Source: Anaerolineaceae bacterium (GTDB taxonomy: Bacteria; Chloroflexota; Anaerolineae; JAAYZQ01). Taken from it: DNA of 64,000 nt. Of this stretch, positions 8,323 through 17,171 are shown piece by piece; the stretch's first letter is position 1; each line of letters begins with the position of its first letter. The position numbers were made by a program, and so were the translations under genes. The notes beneath the pieces were generated by a model that had not been told where the DNA came from, did no database searches, and saw nothing but the letters and a program-made list of their open reading frames with translations. The stretch spans positions 1 to 64,000 of the forward strand of contig JAAYZQ010000353.1 in assembly GCA_012514775.1 (NCBI GenBank), read 5' to 3'.

Positions 8323-11300
8323 TCACTGCGTCCACAGATCAGCCGGCCCGAACATGCGGTCCAGGAACTCCTGAAAGCGGGTTGGCTGCTGAATCCCCTG
8401 CTCCGTGGCCACCTGGCGCGCAAAGCGGTGCAAGAGGCCGATGTTCGGCCGGTCCTGGACCATGCGCTTGTGCAGCCTTTCTTCGGCCCGGGTCAGCTCG
8501 TAGTATTGGTTGGCAACCTGGGCGTAATAGGATAGGCCCAGGGTGATGTGCTTGGCCGCTTCTTTCAGCCTGTCGCTTTTCGCCTCCTCCTCGTCGTCGC
8601 TGTGCAACGATTCGTCGAGGGCGATGTTGGCCCTCAGCATCTCGCCCTCGCCCAGGGTGGTCCAGAAGGGCAGGCGCGCCTCCTGCCGGTGCTGGCAGGG
8701 AGCCTGGGCCAACGCCGGAAAGCAGTATTCGGGCGGCACGCACCTGGCCGCCTCCTGGAGGGCATTGTCGGCCTCATCGTTGTGCCCGGCATAGTACCAC
8801 AGCCAGGCCAGGCTGGTCCAGGCCAGGGCCTGCTGGTCGGAGAGGTCCATGGCGCCGGCCAGGGTCACGGTCCGCTCCAAGTTTCGCTCGGCGCTGCGGG
8901 CCGCCTGGAGGGCGGCCACGTGGTCTCCCGCGTCGTAGTGGCGGCGGGCAATCTCGCGGTGCAGGCAGCCCCGCTCGATGAGGGCCGTCACCCTGTCCGG
9001 CGGGTTGTTCTTCAGCAGGTTTACCGCCTGGTTGGCCTCTTTCAGCGCCTGCTCGACAAAGAGCTCCTCTCCGGCGTCGTAGACGGCTTCGGGCTCGAGG
9101 AGGTGCCGGCAGGCCCGCACCCTGGTGAGATAGATCAGGCCGCGCACGCGGGGAGCGCGCAGGCCGCGAACGATGGTCAGGGCATTGTCGGTAAAGCGCA
9201 GCGCGGCCGTGTGGTGGCCGTCGTACTCTTCGACGAGGGCGCGAACGTTGAGGGCCACGGCCAGGGTATAGTCCTGCCCGTGGCGCCGCGCGCAGCGCTC
9301 GGCCTCTTCGGCGAGCAGGCGGGCGTGGTGGCACTCGCCGATGAGGGCCATGGCGTAGGACAGGTTGATGAGAACGGCCGCCAGGCCGGCCATCCCCAGT
9401 CGGCGCTGCAGCATGGCCGAGGCCTGGTAGTGGCGCACGGCCTCCTTGTACTGCCCCTGCTGGCGGTCGAGGTAGCCCTGGTAATTGAGGGCCAGGGCCT
9501 TCAGGATCCTGGCCCGCCAGCGCTGGCCTTCGCGTGCCTCGGTCTCGACGGGTGCGCGCGGCGACCGGAGCCAGGCGAGGAACCCCCTGGTCCCGGCGGC
9601 GTCGGGCGGGCCGGCCAGGGCCTGGTCGCACTCGCGCTCCACTTCCAGCAGCAGGTCGCGTGCCTCCCGCCAGTCCTGCTCTTCGCCGCGCAGGATCCTG
9701 GCCACGGCGCGATAGAGCTTGAGATGCACCCAGGCCAGCTCCAGGTCCTCGGCGCTCTTGACCCAGCGCTCGCGGACCCGCTCAAAGAGGGCCAGTGCTC
9801 CCTGGGGATCGTTCAGGAAGAAGAGGCTGCGGATGCCCCAACGCACGGCGGCGTCCACCTCCAGCTCCTCGCGGCTCAGCTCGCCCAGGTTGCCGGTCTC
9901 TTGTAAGAGCTTGATGGTGCGCAGCAGCTCGGCGCGGAGCATCAGGTCCAGCTCGGTGTCCAGGCCGCTAAGAGCCTCTTCGGCGCGCCAGAAGTAGTAG
10001 GCAAAGCCCAGGGATGGCCGGTAGCGCAGCCGGTAGTGCAGCTCTTCTACGTAGGTGCGGCGCAGCCGTGCGTAATAGCCCGGCGCCAGGCCGGTCACCT
10101 TCTCGATCTGCTGCCGCAGATCTTCGGCCTGGTCCTGGTAATAGTCCAGGATAGCTTCGTACACCCGTTCCCGCTCCTCGTGGCTCGCCTGCGACAGCAC
10201 GTATCGCTCCAGGAGGGTGTACATCTCGTCGTGGAGAAAGACCCGGCCCTCGTCTGGCCGCACCTTGACCAGGGTCAGGCTCGTCACCTGGTCCAGCGTC
10301 TCTTCTACGGCATCATAGTCCCACTTGCCGTCGGGGGTCGTGAGCCCCATGATCCGGGCCAGGAGTTCGGGGGTGGCCCCCATGCGCAGCCAGGCCAGGG
10401 AACGGATGACGTCGCCCACGGGGGTAGGGCTTTCCTGGATGCGCACCACGAGGGCCCACTCGATCTCGGGCCACCATGCCCCTGCGCCCTGTTGCTGCAG
10501 CTCTTCGACGCTGCGGCCAAACGGTGGGGGGAGGAGCCAGCCGTGGGCGACGAGATCCGACACCAGGGCCAGAAGGATTGGCCGGCCGGCGGTCAGCACG
10601 TGGACGATCTCGGCGCGCTCGTCGGCAAAGGACGACAGCCGGGCGGCCGCGTCGGCGTCTCCCTGCTCCTCCTCTACGCGGGCGATGGTCTGCAGATAGT
10701 CCCGCGTCTCGTCAAGATTCAGCGCTTCCAATTGCACGTGGCGGAACTGGAGGAAGGGATTTTGCCTGGCGGCCTCGGCGAGGAGCGCGCCGCTGTCGCC
10801 GGGGCGCCCGGCCATGAGCAACACGACGTGGCTCTTCAGCGAGCAGAGGAACGTGGAAAAGAGCCATTCCCTGGTGCTCAGGCGCGCAACCTCCAGCCCC
10901 TGCTCCGTCTCTAGCCCGGCGTGTTCGTACTCTAGCACTTCCAGCGTGTCAAAGGCCAGGAGGACGCCCTCGTGGGCCAGGCCCTCGAACTCGGCTAGAA
11001 AGGTCTCCTGGAGAAGCCCGACCCGTTCGGCTGCCAGGTCCACGTTGCCCACGCCTCGGGCACGATCGATCTCTTCCCGCACCTGGATCGTCTGCGCAAA
11101 CCCCTCGTCGCCCAGCACGTGGATGACGCGTCGAATCAGGCCCTCGGGGGTGTGGGTGTCCACGTGGTACAGGTCGACGATCTGGCACGCCACGCTTCGG
11201 GCAAAGATGGAGCCCGTCTCGGCTCGCTCCTTGCCCAGGCGAAGCACAGCCTCCAGAAGTGCGGTCTTGCCAATCCCTCCCTCGCCTTCGAAGTAGAGCA

Positions 11301-11403
11301 AATGAGTTCCGCCACGCTTGACCCGGCGCTCGATCTCCAGGAGGATCTCGTGGCGCCCGATCAGGGGGATGCGCCGTGCTGCGGTTAGATCGGTGAGATT
11401 CAT
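8323..11403 (-). CDS. STAND-type ATPase with C-terminal TPR array
   Basis: A 1026-residue signalling ATPase. Near the N-terminus comes a short linker and LIGRHEILLEIERR, then a P-loop GEGGIGKTALL (~residues 39-49) and a Walker B-like LLAFDTLE (~150); a winged-helix-like region follows. From about residue 480 to 980 the protein is helical with TPR-like repeats (for example ALNYQGYLDRQQGQYKEAV). This is the architecture of NB-ARC/STAND switches, in which repeats sense a ligand and nucleotide exchange triggers assembly. ATG 11403 overlaps the previous gene's stop as ATGA, so the pair is translationally coupled. No effector domain is fused; output must lie in a partner, possibly the membrane protein at 12521-14674 or the radical SAM enzyme downstream. 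Confidence 0.85.
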   Translation of the reverse strand: MNLTDLTAARRIPLIGRHEILLEIERRVKRGGTHLLYFEGEGGIGKTALLEAVLRLGKERAETGSIFARSVACQIVDLYHVDTHTPEGLIRRVIHVLGDEGFAQTIQVREEIDRARGVGNVDLAAERVGLLQETFLAEFEGLAHEGVLLAFDTLEVLEYEHAGLETEQGLEVARLSTREWLFSTFLCSLKSHVVLLMAGRPGDSGALLAEAARQNPFLQFRHVQLEALNLDETRDYLQTIARVEEEQGDADAAARLSSFADERAEIVHVLTAGRPILLALVSDLVAHGWLLPPPFGRSVEELQQQGAGAWWPEIEWALVVRIQESPTPVGDVIRSLAWLRMGATPELLARIMGLTTPDGKWDYDAVEETLDQVTSLTLVKVRPDEGRVFLHDEMYTLLERYVLSQASHEERERVYEAILDYYQDQAEDLRQQIEKVTGLAPGYYARLRRTYVEELHYRLRYRPSLGFAYYFWRAEEALSGLDTELDLMLRAELLRTIKLLQETGNLGELSREELEVDAAVRWGIRSLFFLNDPQGALALFERVRERWVKSAEDLELAWVHLKLYRAVARILRGEEQDWREARDLLLEVERECDQALAGPPDAAGTRGFLAWLRSPRAPVETEAREGQRWRARILKALALNYQGYLDRQQGQYKEAVRHYQASAMLQRRLGMAGLAAVLINLSYAMALIGECHHARLLAEEAERCARRHGQDYTLAVALNVRALVEEYDGHHTAALRFTDNALTIVRGLRAPRVRGLIYLTRVRACRHLLEPEAVYDAGEELFVEQALKEANQAVNLLKNNPPDRVTALIERGCLHREIARRHYDAGDHVAALQAARSAERNLERTVTLAGAMDLSDQQALAWTSLAWLWYYAGHNDEADNALQEAARCVPPEYCFPALAQAPCQHRQEARLPFWTTLGEGEMLRANIALDESLHSDDEEEAKSDRLKEAAKHITLGLSYYAQVANQYYELTRAEERLHKRMVQDRPNIGLLHRFARQVATEQGIQQPTRFQEFLDRMFGPADLWTQ

Positions 11404-12449
11404 GATCGGCTCCCACAAAGTACTTTTGCCATTTCAAGGAGGAGGAGGTGCAACGATTGGTCTCTGGTTCTCAGCAGCTCCTCGACAGCGTGGCGCACGC
11501 TGCTCACCAGGGTGATACGGCCCGGAGAACCGGGCATGGGCTGCGCCAACCAATACTTCTGCAGGACGTTGCGCACGCCGCTGGCGTGGGCCGGGTAGCC
11601 GGCGGCATCGGGCATGTAGTGGTAATACACTTCCAACATCTTTTTTATGGAACCGTGCTCCAGAACCTCCAGGAGGCAGACCGCCACCAGGTAGTGGCGC
11701 ACCCGCTCGCGCTCGTCGAGGGGGATGCGCGAGAACCAATGCTCCAGGAGCAGCTCGAAGGCTTCGATGCGGGGATGGGTCGCCAGCAAGTAGTTGAGCA
11801 AGGGCAGGCCGGTAGTGTCCTTGAGGAGCTCGCCTACCTCGCAGCCCGGCCGCAGCAGGCCGCTCTGCTGCATCCGCTGGAAATGGCGCTGGGTCAGGGG
11901 GGGCGGAAAGGTGCCCATCTGATGATAGCCGCCGCCCCGCAAGGAGGGCGAGCGCCAGCACACCTGGCTCGGATGGTCCAGGGCCATGATCACCAGCGAG
12001 GAGTGCTGCGCCAGGCAAACCCTCAGGACCTCGTCCTCCACGCCGCGCAGGTGTTCGTCGAGCTGGGGCGGGACGGCATCCAACAACAGGACGCGCCTGG
12101 GATTGCCGTTTTCCTCGAGCCTGCGGCGCACTGCCTGGAGATAGCGCTCGGGCTCGTCGTATTCGAACCGTTCTTCGAGGTCCAGGTAGGTGGCCCGCGG
12201 CGACAGGTGGCGGTCGTGTTGGGCCAGGTATTGCAGCAGCCAGGTCTTGCCGGCGCCCCGCTCACCGGCCAGGCTGAGGACCTGGTCGCCGGGCGCCAGT
12301 GGGCGGCGGTGGAGACCGACCCTCCACATCTCTCTCCTTGCTTCCCCGGGGTGAGCTTCCTCCCAACGCTTGAAGCGTGCGAGGACAAACTCGTACGCTC
12401 CCTTCGGGAGGACGAACAGGTCAACGTCCAGGCTCGCCGGAATCGCCAT
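11400..12449 (-). CDS. AAA-type P-loop ATPase, STAND partner
   Basis: A 349-residue protein with a clear P-loop AGERGAGKTWLLQYL (~residues 61-75) and a Walker B-like RVLLLDAVPP (~118), but no repeats and no effector domain. The rest is helical with a possible winged-helix tail. It sits between a membrane NTPase-like protein 71 bases upstream and the STAND-TPR protein, with which it shares an ATGA overlap, so all three are probably made together and may form one complex. The start ATG 12449 has AAGG seven bases upstream. I do not recognise a named family beyond P-loop/AAA. Confidence 0.75.
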   Translation of the reverse strand: MAIPASLDVDLFVLPKGAYEFVLARFKRWEEAHPGEARREMWRVGLHRRPLAPGDQVLSLAGERGAGKTWLLQYLAQHDRHLSPRATYLDLEERFEYDEPERYLQAVRRRLEENGNPRRVLLLDAVPPQLDEHLRGVEDEVLRVCLAQHSSLVIMALDHPSQVCWRSPSLRGGGYHQMGTFPPPLTQRHFQRMQQSGLLRPGCEVGELLKDTTGLPLLNYLLATHPRIEAFELLLEHWFSRIPLDERERVRHYLVAVCLLEVLEHGSIKKMLEVYYHYMPDAAGYPAHASGVRNVLQKYWLAQPMPGSPGRITLVSSVRHAVEELLRTRDQSLHLLLLEMAKVLCGSRS

Positions 12450-12520
12450 GGGTCAGCCTTGCTCCCCCCACTCAAGATTGTTGCCGGGCACAGCGACGTG
12501 CCGGCAGCGCCGCGGCCGAG

Positions 12521-14674
12521 TCACATTGGATTGTCGGCCCCGGAGATCATCTGCCAGAACTCCTCACGCGTTGGCGGCGAGGCTTGCGCCATGCGTCGCA
12601 CCAGGGCATTGCCCAGGCGGACGAGGCGCGCCGGACAACCGTCGGCGGCTCGGACCAGCACCGCACCTGCATCTGGCACGTCCTCAATCCAGCCATCCAT
12701 GGCTCGCTGGTGCCCGTTGAGGACCAGTCCCGCCCGTTCCAGGCGGTAGCGGAGCAGCGCGCTCAGGGCAACCCGGTCCCAGGACACATAGACGGGCGCC
12801 AGGGGACAACCGGCCGGTTCGCGGGCCACGAACAGCTTCGGCAGCAGGTTGTTGGCTGCCAGGCATGGCAGCCAACGCTCGAAAAAAGCCTCCAGCACGA
12901 CCTTCTCCGCGCCTCCATCCTCGCCCCACAGGTCGACCAGGAGAAAGGTGTGGCGGGTGCCCCACGGCCGCAGCAAGAACCAGTGGGGAACGGCGTCCGG
13001 GAACCGCAAGCGCGCAGCGCCTTCGAGGGCGGGCCGGTGACCCTCATATTGCCGCGGGTTGTGGTGCCGCAACTGGGCCAGGAGCTCGCCGCACAGGTCG
13101 TGCCGTGTGCAGTAGTCCAACAGGACATAAATCATGTCGTTCAGGCCCGCGTCCGGGAACTCCAGGAGGACGGGCTGGAAAGCAGGGCGCTCCTGGCAGA
13201 AGCGGCGCAGGTCTCGCACGGTAAAGGCGTCGCGGAGCAGGGCGGCAACGGCGGACAGGTTGGCCGGGCCGTCGCCTTCGCTGCTCCACGGGGCCGGTTC
13301 ATCTCCGATAAGGGCCACGGCCTCCAGGGCGTCCAGGAGGAAACGGCCATCGGGATCGCTGCCCGGCAGCCCGGCCGCTGCCAGCCGGGCTGCGAGGGCA
13401 GGCAGACTGCCCTCGGCGTCCAGCAGGAGGGCCGAGGCCTCCTGGCGGTCGGCCTCGTCAAGTCCCAGGAGCCCGTAAGGATCCCGCGCCAGGCTGCAGC
13501 ACCAGGCCTCGACCAGGGCGGGGCGCAGGGCGGCCACCAGGTCGGCCGACGAGCGGCAGGCACGGACCGGGACGTGAACCACGAACGCACCTTCGAGGTC
13601 CGAGCCCACCAGGCAGCTCTCATAGCGCATCATCCAGATCATGGCGCTGCGGCCACAGCCGGGCGGCACGACCAGGACCGCCGGCTGGCGCGCCGTCGCT
13701 TCTTCCCAGGCCGGCGAAAGCCGGTAGAAGAGGTCGGGCAGAAAGGGATCCTGCTCGGCCTTCTCGGGGCCAAAGGGGTTGATGTTCAGCCCCAGGCGTT
13801 CCACACCGCGCTGCATCACCAACGATTCGCCCCGCTCCACGGGCCACAGGGCCGCGTGGCGCCCGTTCTTGCGGGCCGGCAGCGACGGCCCGCTCTCCCA
13901 CGCGCGCAGCCGGGGGCGGAGGTCCGGCTGTCGACCGGCCCACAGGTGCAGCAGGTAGCGGCCCGCCGCCCCGCCTTCGCGGAACAGCACCCCTTCCACG
14001 GCGGAGGGGTCGGGCTGGACTCGCGCCAGCCAGGCGAGGACCGGCTCTGCCGACTCGATGCCGGCGCTGCGAAAGCCGTCGAGCACCTGCCGGAGAACCT
14101 CGGGCGAGGGCTGGTGCACCGGCCGGGCGAGATGGTGTACGAGGGTGCGGACAGCGGGCAGGAAAGAAGGGCCGGCGCCCTCCTGCCATTCCCAGGCCAT
14201 CTCGTCCAGGAAGGCCATGGCCTCGACATATTGCCCGGCGCGGAGGATGCGCGCCAATTGCTGGCGAAGGTAGGGCATCCACTCCCTCGAGAAGGCCAGG
14301 CGCAGCATGGTCTGCATGGCCGGGTCGTGGCCGAGCTCGGCGTGGAGGAACAGGTAGCCGTGGTATGCTCGCTCGGGCGAAGGAGCGGCGTGCAGCGCTT
14401 CTACGAGCTGGCGCTGCATCAGCCGCCGCTCCGTGAGCCCCTCACCCTTGCTCTCCGCCAGGCGAAGGCCTTGCCAGCCGGTGCAGGCAGCGCAAACGAC
14501 GCCCAGCAGGACACAAGCCACAAAGATGGGCAGAGGGAGGTTGGAATCCCCATCCGGGGAGAAGGCGCGCCAGAGAAAGAAGACCAGAAGGGAGAACAAG
14601 AGGGCCGTCGGTAACAAGGCCACGACGCGCCTTGCTGTTCGCGACGGGGTACCCTGGCGATTCGTCGTCGGCAT
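12521..14674 (-). CDS. Membrane-anchored NTPase-like protein with an EAD-like domain
   Basis: A 717-residue protein. Two membrane helices (~residues 18-38 and 46-68) anchor it; the bulk should be cytoplasmic. A helical region follows, then the STAND-like lead-in NPFGPEKAEQDPFLPDLFY (~residue 300) and a P-loop relative VPPGCGRSAM (~340) whose invariant Lys is Arg, so nucleotide binding may be weak or lost. Residues ~470-546 (LRRFCQERPAF ... LLDYC ... ELLAQL ... NPRQYEG) closely match the C-terminal domain of the adaptor at 42600-43190, an effector-associated-domain type module. ATG 14674 is chosen for the AAGG five bases upstream. It is the first gene of the 14674-8323 operon. Family assignment is inference; no exact name recognised. 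Confidence 0.72.
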   Translation of the reverse strand: MPTTNRQGTPSRTARRVVALLPTALLFSLLVFFLWRAFSPDGDSNLPLPIFVACVLLGVVCAACTGWQGLRLAESKGEGLTERRLMQRQLVEALHAAPSPERAYHGYLFLHAELGHDPAMQTMLRLAFSREWMPYLRQQLARILRAGQYVEAMAFLDEMAWEWQEGAGPSFLPAVRTLVHHLARPVHQPSPEVLRQVLDGFRSAGIESAEPVLAWLARVQPDPSAVEGVLFREGGAAGRYLLHLWAGRQPDLRPRLRAWESGPSLPARKNGRHAALWPVERGESLVMQRGVERLGLNINPFGPEKAEQDPFLPDLFYRLSPAWEEATARQPAVLVVPPGCGRSAMIWMMRYESCLVGSDLEGAFVVHVPVRACRSSADLVAALRPALVEAWCCSLARDPYGLLGLDEADRQEASALLLDAEGSLPALAARLAAAGLPGSDPDGRFLLDALEAVALIGDEPAPWSSEGDGPANLSAVAALLRDAFTVRDLRRFCQERPAFQPVLLEFPDAGLNDMIYVLLDYCTRHDLCGELLAQLRHHNPRQYEGHRPALEGAARLRFPDAVPHWFLLRPWGTRHTFLLVDLWGEDGGAEKVVLEAFFERWLPCLAANNLLPKLFVAREPAGCPLAPVYVSWDRVALSALLRYRLERAGLVLNGHQRAMDGWIEDVPDAGAVLVRAADGCPARLVRLGNALVRRMAQASPPTREEFWQMISGADNPM

Positions 14675-14820
14675 GATCACCTTCACCTGCTTTGTCGTTG
14701 TGCCATGTGTTACGACGCGCTGCTCATTGAACGTTTGCTGTGCTCTGATTTGGAAGGGTTTGTCGCGACTGTGCGCTTGTCCGCTCTTGTTAACTCTTTT
14801 TTACATTACTTATCACCATC

Positions 14821-14849
14821 ATCTTACCACAATTCTTGTTTTCTGTCAA
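14821..14849 (-). promoter_or_regulatory. Promoter of the STAND/EAD operon
   Basis: Minus-strand TTGACA (14849-14844), a 17-base spacer and TAAGAT (14826-14821) preceded by TGTGG. It is the strongest promoter on this strand in the region and leaves a leader of about 140 bases before ATG 14674. The surrounding 14740-14940 stretch is markedly AT-rich compared with the rest of the window. Confidence 0.7.
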
Positions 14850-14911
14850 GATGGTGCCGACTCTGTCAAAACCTGTCGCCAGAATCGGCCTTGCCTTATG
14901 TTAGCATGCGA

Positions 14912-14940
14912 TTGTCGCTCGGCAGCCGCTGTGGTATAAT
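14912..14940 (+). promoter_or_regulatory. Promoter of the histidine phosphatase gene
   Basis: TTGTCG (14912-14917), a 17-base spacer and TATAAT (14935-14940), with TGTGG directly before the -10. It diverges from the STAND/EAD promoter. Confidence 0.65.
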
Positions 14941-15001
14941 AACTCTTGCTGCTGCCCGGCATCGCCGTCGGCAGCGACGATAATTGGGAGGACAGATCTG
15001 T

Positions 15002-15727
15002 ATGCAACTTTATTTTATCCGGCACGGCCAGTCGGAGAACAATCTCCTGTGGGCCGAGACCGGTTCCGTTCGCGGCCGCAGCGACGACCCGGGTCTGACA
15101 GATACCGGGCGGCTGCAGGCCGAAAGACTGGCCGAGCTGCTGAGCCGGCCCGGGCAGCCTTCGTTCGTTCCGGCTGAATATGACGGCCAGAACGTGACCG
15201 GCTTTGAGATCACGCACATCTATTGCAGCCTGATGCGGCGCGCCATCGAGACAGCCAGCATCGTCGCCCGGGCCCTGGACCTTTCCCTGGTTGCCTGGGA
15301 AGACGTCCACGAAGTCGGCGGCATCCACTGGAGCGAAGACGAAGGTGGCGAGCCTGTGGGACAGCCGGGCAAGAACCGGGCCTATTTCGAAGAGCACTAC
15401 CCGCACCTGAGGCTGCCCGACAGCCTGGGCGAGAAGGGCTGGTGGAACCGGCCCTTTGAGGCGCTGGAGGAGAGACCCAAACGTGCGGCGCGCTTCTTGC
15501 GCGAGCTGCTGGCCAGGCACGGCGAGACCAGGGATCGGGTGGCGGTGGTGAGCCACGGCGGCTTCTATAACCACCTGACGCGCGCCATCCTCGACCTGCC
15601 GCCCGAGGGTGAGCTGTGGTTCTCTATCAACAACGCGGCCATCACCCGCGTCGACTTTGCCCCCGAGGGCATCTGGGTGCAGTACACCAACCGCGTCGAT
15701 CATCTGCCGGGAGAGCTAGTCACTTGA
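15002..15727 (+). CDS. Histidine phosphatase family protein
   Basis: A 241-residue cytoplasmic phosphatase of the phosphoglycerate-mutase-like branch. The phospho-acceptor motif FIRHGQSENN opens the protein (~residue 6) and the second catalytic His is in VVSHGGFYN (~residue 181). Arg and Glu residues of the family pocket are visible in SLMRRAIETA. These enzymes act on small phosphoesters or phosphoproteins; the substrate cannot be told from sequence. ATG 15002 is set by GGGAGGA (14986-14992). Four genes on this strand follow it, though the 150-base gap to the next suggests separate expression. Confidence 0.88.
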   Translation: MQLYFIRHGQSENNLLWAETGSVRGRSDDPGLTDTGRLQAERLAELLSRPGQPSFVPAEYDGQNVTGFEITHIYCSLMRRAIETASIVARALDLSLVAWEDVHEVGGIHWSEDEGGEPVGQPGKNRAYFEEHYPHLRLPDSLGEKGWWNRPFEALEERPKRAARFLRELLARHGETRDRVAVVSHGGFYNHLTRAILDLPPEGELWFSINNAAITRVDFAPEGIWVQYTNRVDHLPGELVT

Positions 15728-15877
15728 TCGACGGGCAAGGCCCGGGGATGGAACGCCCAGAACCGGCGACCGCGCGCCGCGCAACCCGCTTTGGCTGCCG
15801 GCGTATAGACAGACGTGACTGTTGTGCCTTACACCGGGATGGCATCCGGCCAGAAGGAAGACAAAGGGAGAAAGAAA

Positions 15878-16702
15878 ATGGAGAACAGGAACCGGAACAT
15901 CTGGATCATTGTCGCCGTCGTGGTCATACTCCTCTGCTGCCTGTTGGCAGCCCTGGCCGCCGGCATTGCAGCCTGGCTTGGTTTGTTTACTCTCCGAAGC
16001 GTTGACAGCGGCGTCTTGCAGCCTGGTTTCGAGTTTGACCAGATCATCGAGCACCAGGAGATGAGCTTTGAGGTGGGCGACGCGCCGGCGCTCCTGATCG
16101 ACAACTTTGCCGGCAACGTCCGCATCCGGGCCGGAGGCGACGGGCTTATCAGCGCCGACGTCAGCCGGCGCGCGGGACGGAGCGCGAACCTGCGCAATAT
16201 CAGCATCGAGCCGTCGCAGGAAGGCGACACGGTTCGCATCGTCACCCGACGGACCTCGGCCGCGATGTCGAACGTCGCGGTGAACCTTGAGATCACCGTG
16301 CCCGCCGGCACGCGGATCGAAGTGACCAACGGGGCAGGCGACCTGACCATTGACGACGTGACGGGCGAGATCGTGGTCCACACCGGCGCTGGCAATGTGG
16401 AGGTGCGGGGTAGCCAGGGCCAGGTGCGCCTGGACACCGTTGCCGGCAACATCGACTATGCTGGCGAGCCCGATGGGGACTTGACCTTTAACACCGGTGC
16501 CGGCAGCATCGAGATCTCGCTGCCCGCCGGCTTTGCCGCCAGGGTCGACCTGGATACGGGTCTCGGCTCGGTGGAACTGGGCGGCTTTGACGTGGACGGC
16601 AGCGTGTCGCCCGGCAGCGCCCGGGGCACCATCGGCGGCGGCGGGGATGTGACCATCGAAGCGCGTACCGGGGCGGGCGACATCGATCTCGTGCAGAGGT
16701 AG
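15878..16702 (+). CDS. DUF4097-family membrane-anchored beta-helix protein
   Basis: A 274-residue protein with a short basic N-terminus, one membrane helix (IIVAVVVILLCCLLAALAAG, ~residues 8-27) and then a long region of short repeating strands with NGAGDLTI, HTGAGNVEV and NTGAGSIEI units. This is the DUF4097 solenoid, which often sits beside envelope-stress or cell-surface genes. It would face outward, held by the N-terminal helix. ATG 15878 follows AAGGGAG. Only seven bases separate it from the small membrane protein downstream, so the two are one transcript. Biochemical function is unknown for the family. Confidence 0.85.
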   Translation: MENRNRNIWIIVAVVVILLCCLLAALAAGIAAWLGLFTLRSVDSGVLQPGFEFDQIIEHQEMSFEVGDAPALLIDNFAGNVRIRAGGDGLISADVSRRAGRSANLRNISIEPSQEGDTVRIVTRRTSAAMSNVAVNLEITVPAGTRIEVTNGAGDLTIDDVTGEIVVHTGAGNVEVRGSQGQVRLDTVAGNIDYAGEPDGDLTFNTGAGSIEISLPAGFAARVDLDTGLGSVELGGFDVDGSVSPGSARGTIGGGGDVTIEARTGAGDIDLVQR

Positions 16703-16709
16703 CAGGGCC

Positions 16710-16931
16710 ATGGCTTCGCAAAAGCAGGTTCCCTGGCTGTTGTGGCCGTTCTATGCCATCTGGCGGCTCCTGGAGCTGATCTTGCGCCTGACGGGCCGCC
16801 TGCTGGGGGTGATCATTGGGCTGCTGCTGCTCATCGCCGGCGTGGTCCTTAGCCTGACGGTGGTTGGCGCGGTGGTGGGCGTGCCCCTGGCCATACTCGG
16901 CTTCATGCTGATGGTTCGGGGCCTGTTCTAA
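16710..16931 (+). CDS. Small hydrophobic membrane protein
   Basis: A 73-residue protein, mostly hydrophobic: a first amphipathic or membrane stretch (WLLWPFYAIWRLLELIL) and a long Leu/Val/Gly segment that could cross the membrane twice. It begins 7 bases after the DUF4097 gene and is followed by a strong terminator, so the pair forms a closed operon. It may help hold or regulate the DUF4097 protein. No family recognised; short, but position and terminator support it. Confidence 0.7.
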   Translation: MASQKQVPWLLWPFYAIWRLLELILRLTGRLLGVIIGLLLLIAGVVLSLTVVGAVVGVPLAILGFMLMVRGLF

Positions 16932-16951
16932 GGCACCCGGCACTCTCGTGC

Positions 16952-16985
16952 GCACCTGGCTGCATCGTGGCAGCCAGGTGCTTTT
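16952..16985 (+). terminator. Intrinsic terminator after the DUF4097 operon
   Basis: A perfect 12-bp stem, GCACCTGGCTGC (16952-16963) with GCAGCCAGGTGC (16970-16981), a six-base loop and TTTT (16982-16985). It starts 20 bases after the small membrane protein's stop codon. Confidence 0.8.
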
Positions 16986-17171
16986 ATGTCTCCCGCCTGT
17001 CCCTCGGCATTCGGGGCGAGGGACCCGCCTGCTGCCCTCCTGGCCCGCTCTTGTGTGGCAAAGGCGCGGAAAGGACGCGAAAAGGGCTTGCCTTCCGGCT
17101 CCAGGATGGAACCGAAGTGGCTTCTCCAACGTCTTGTACGTGAAGGGAGTGGAAACATAAGGGAGGCCAAG

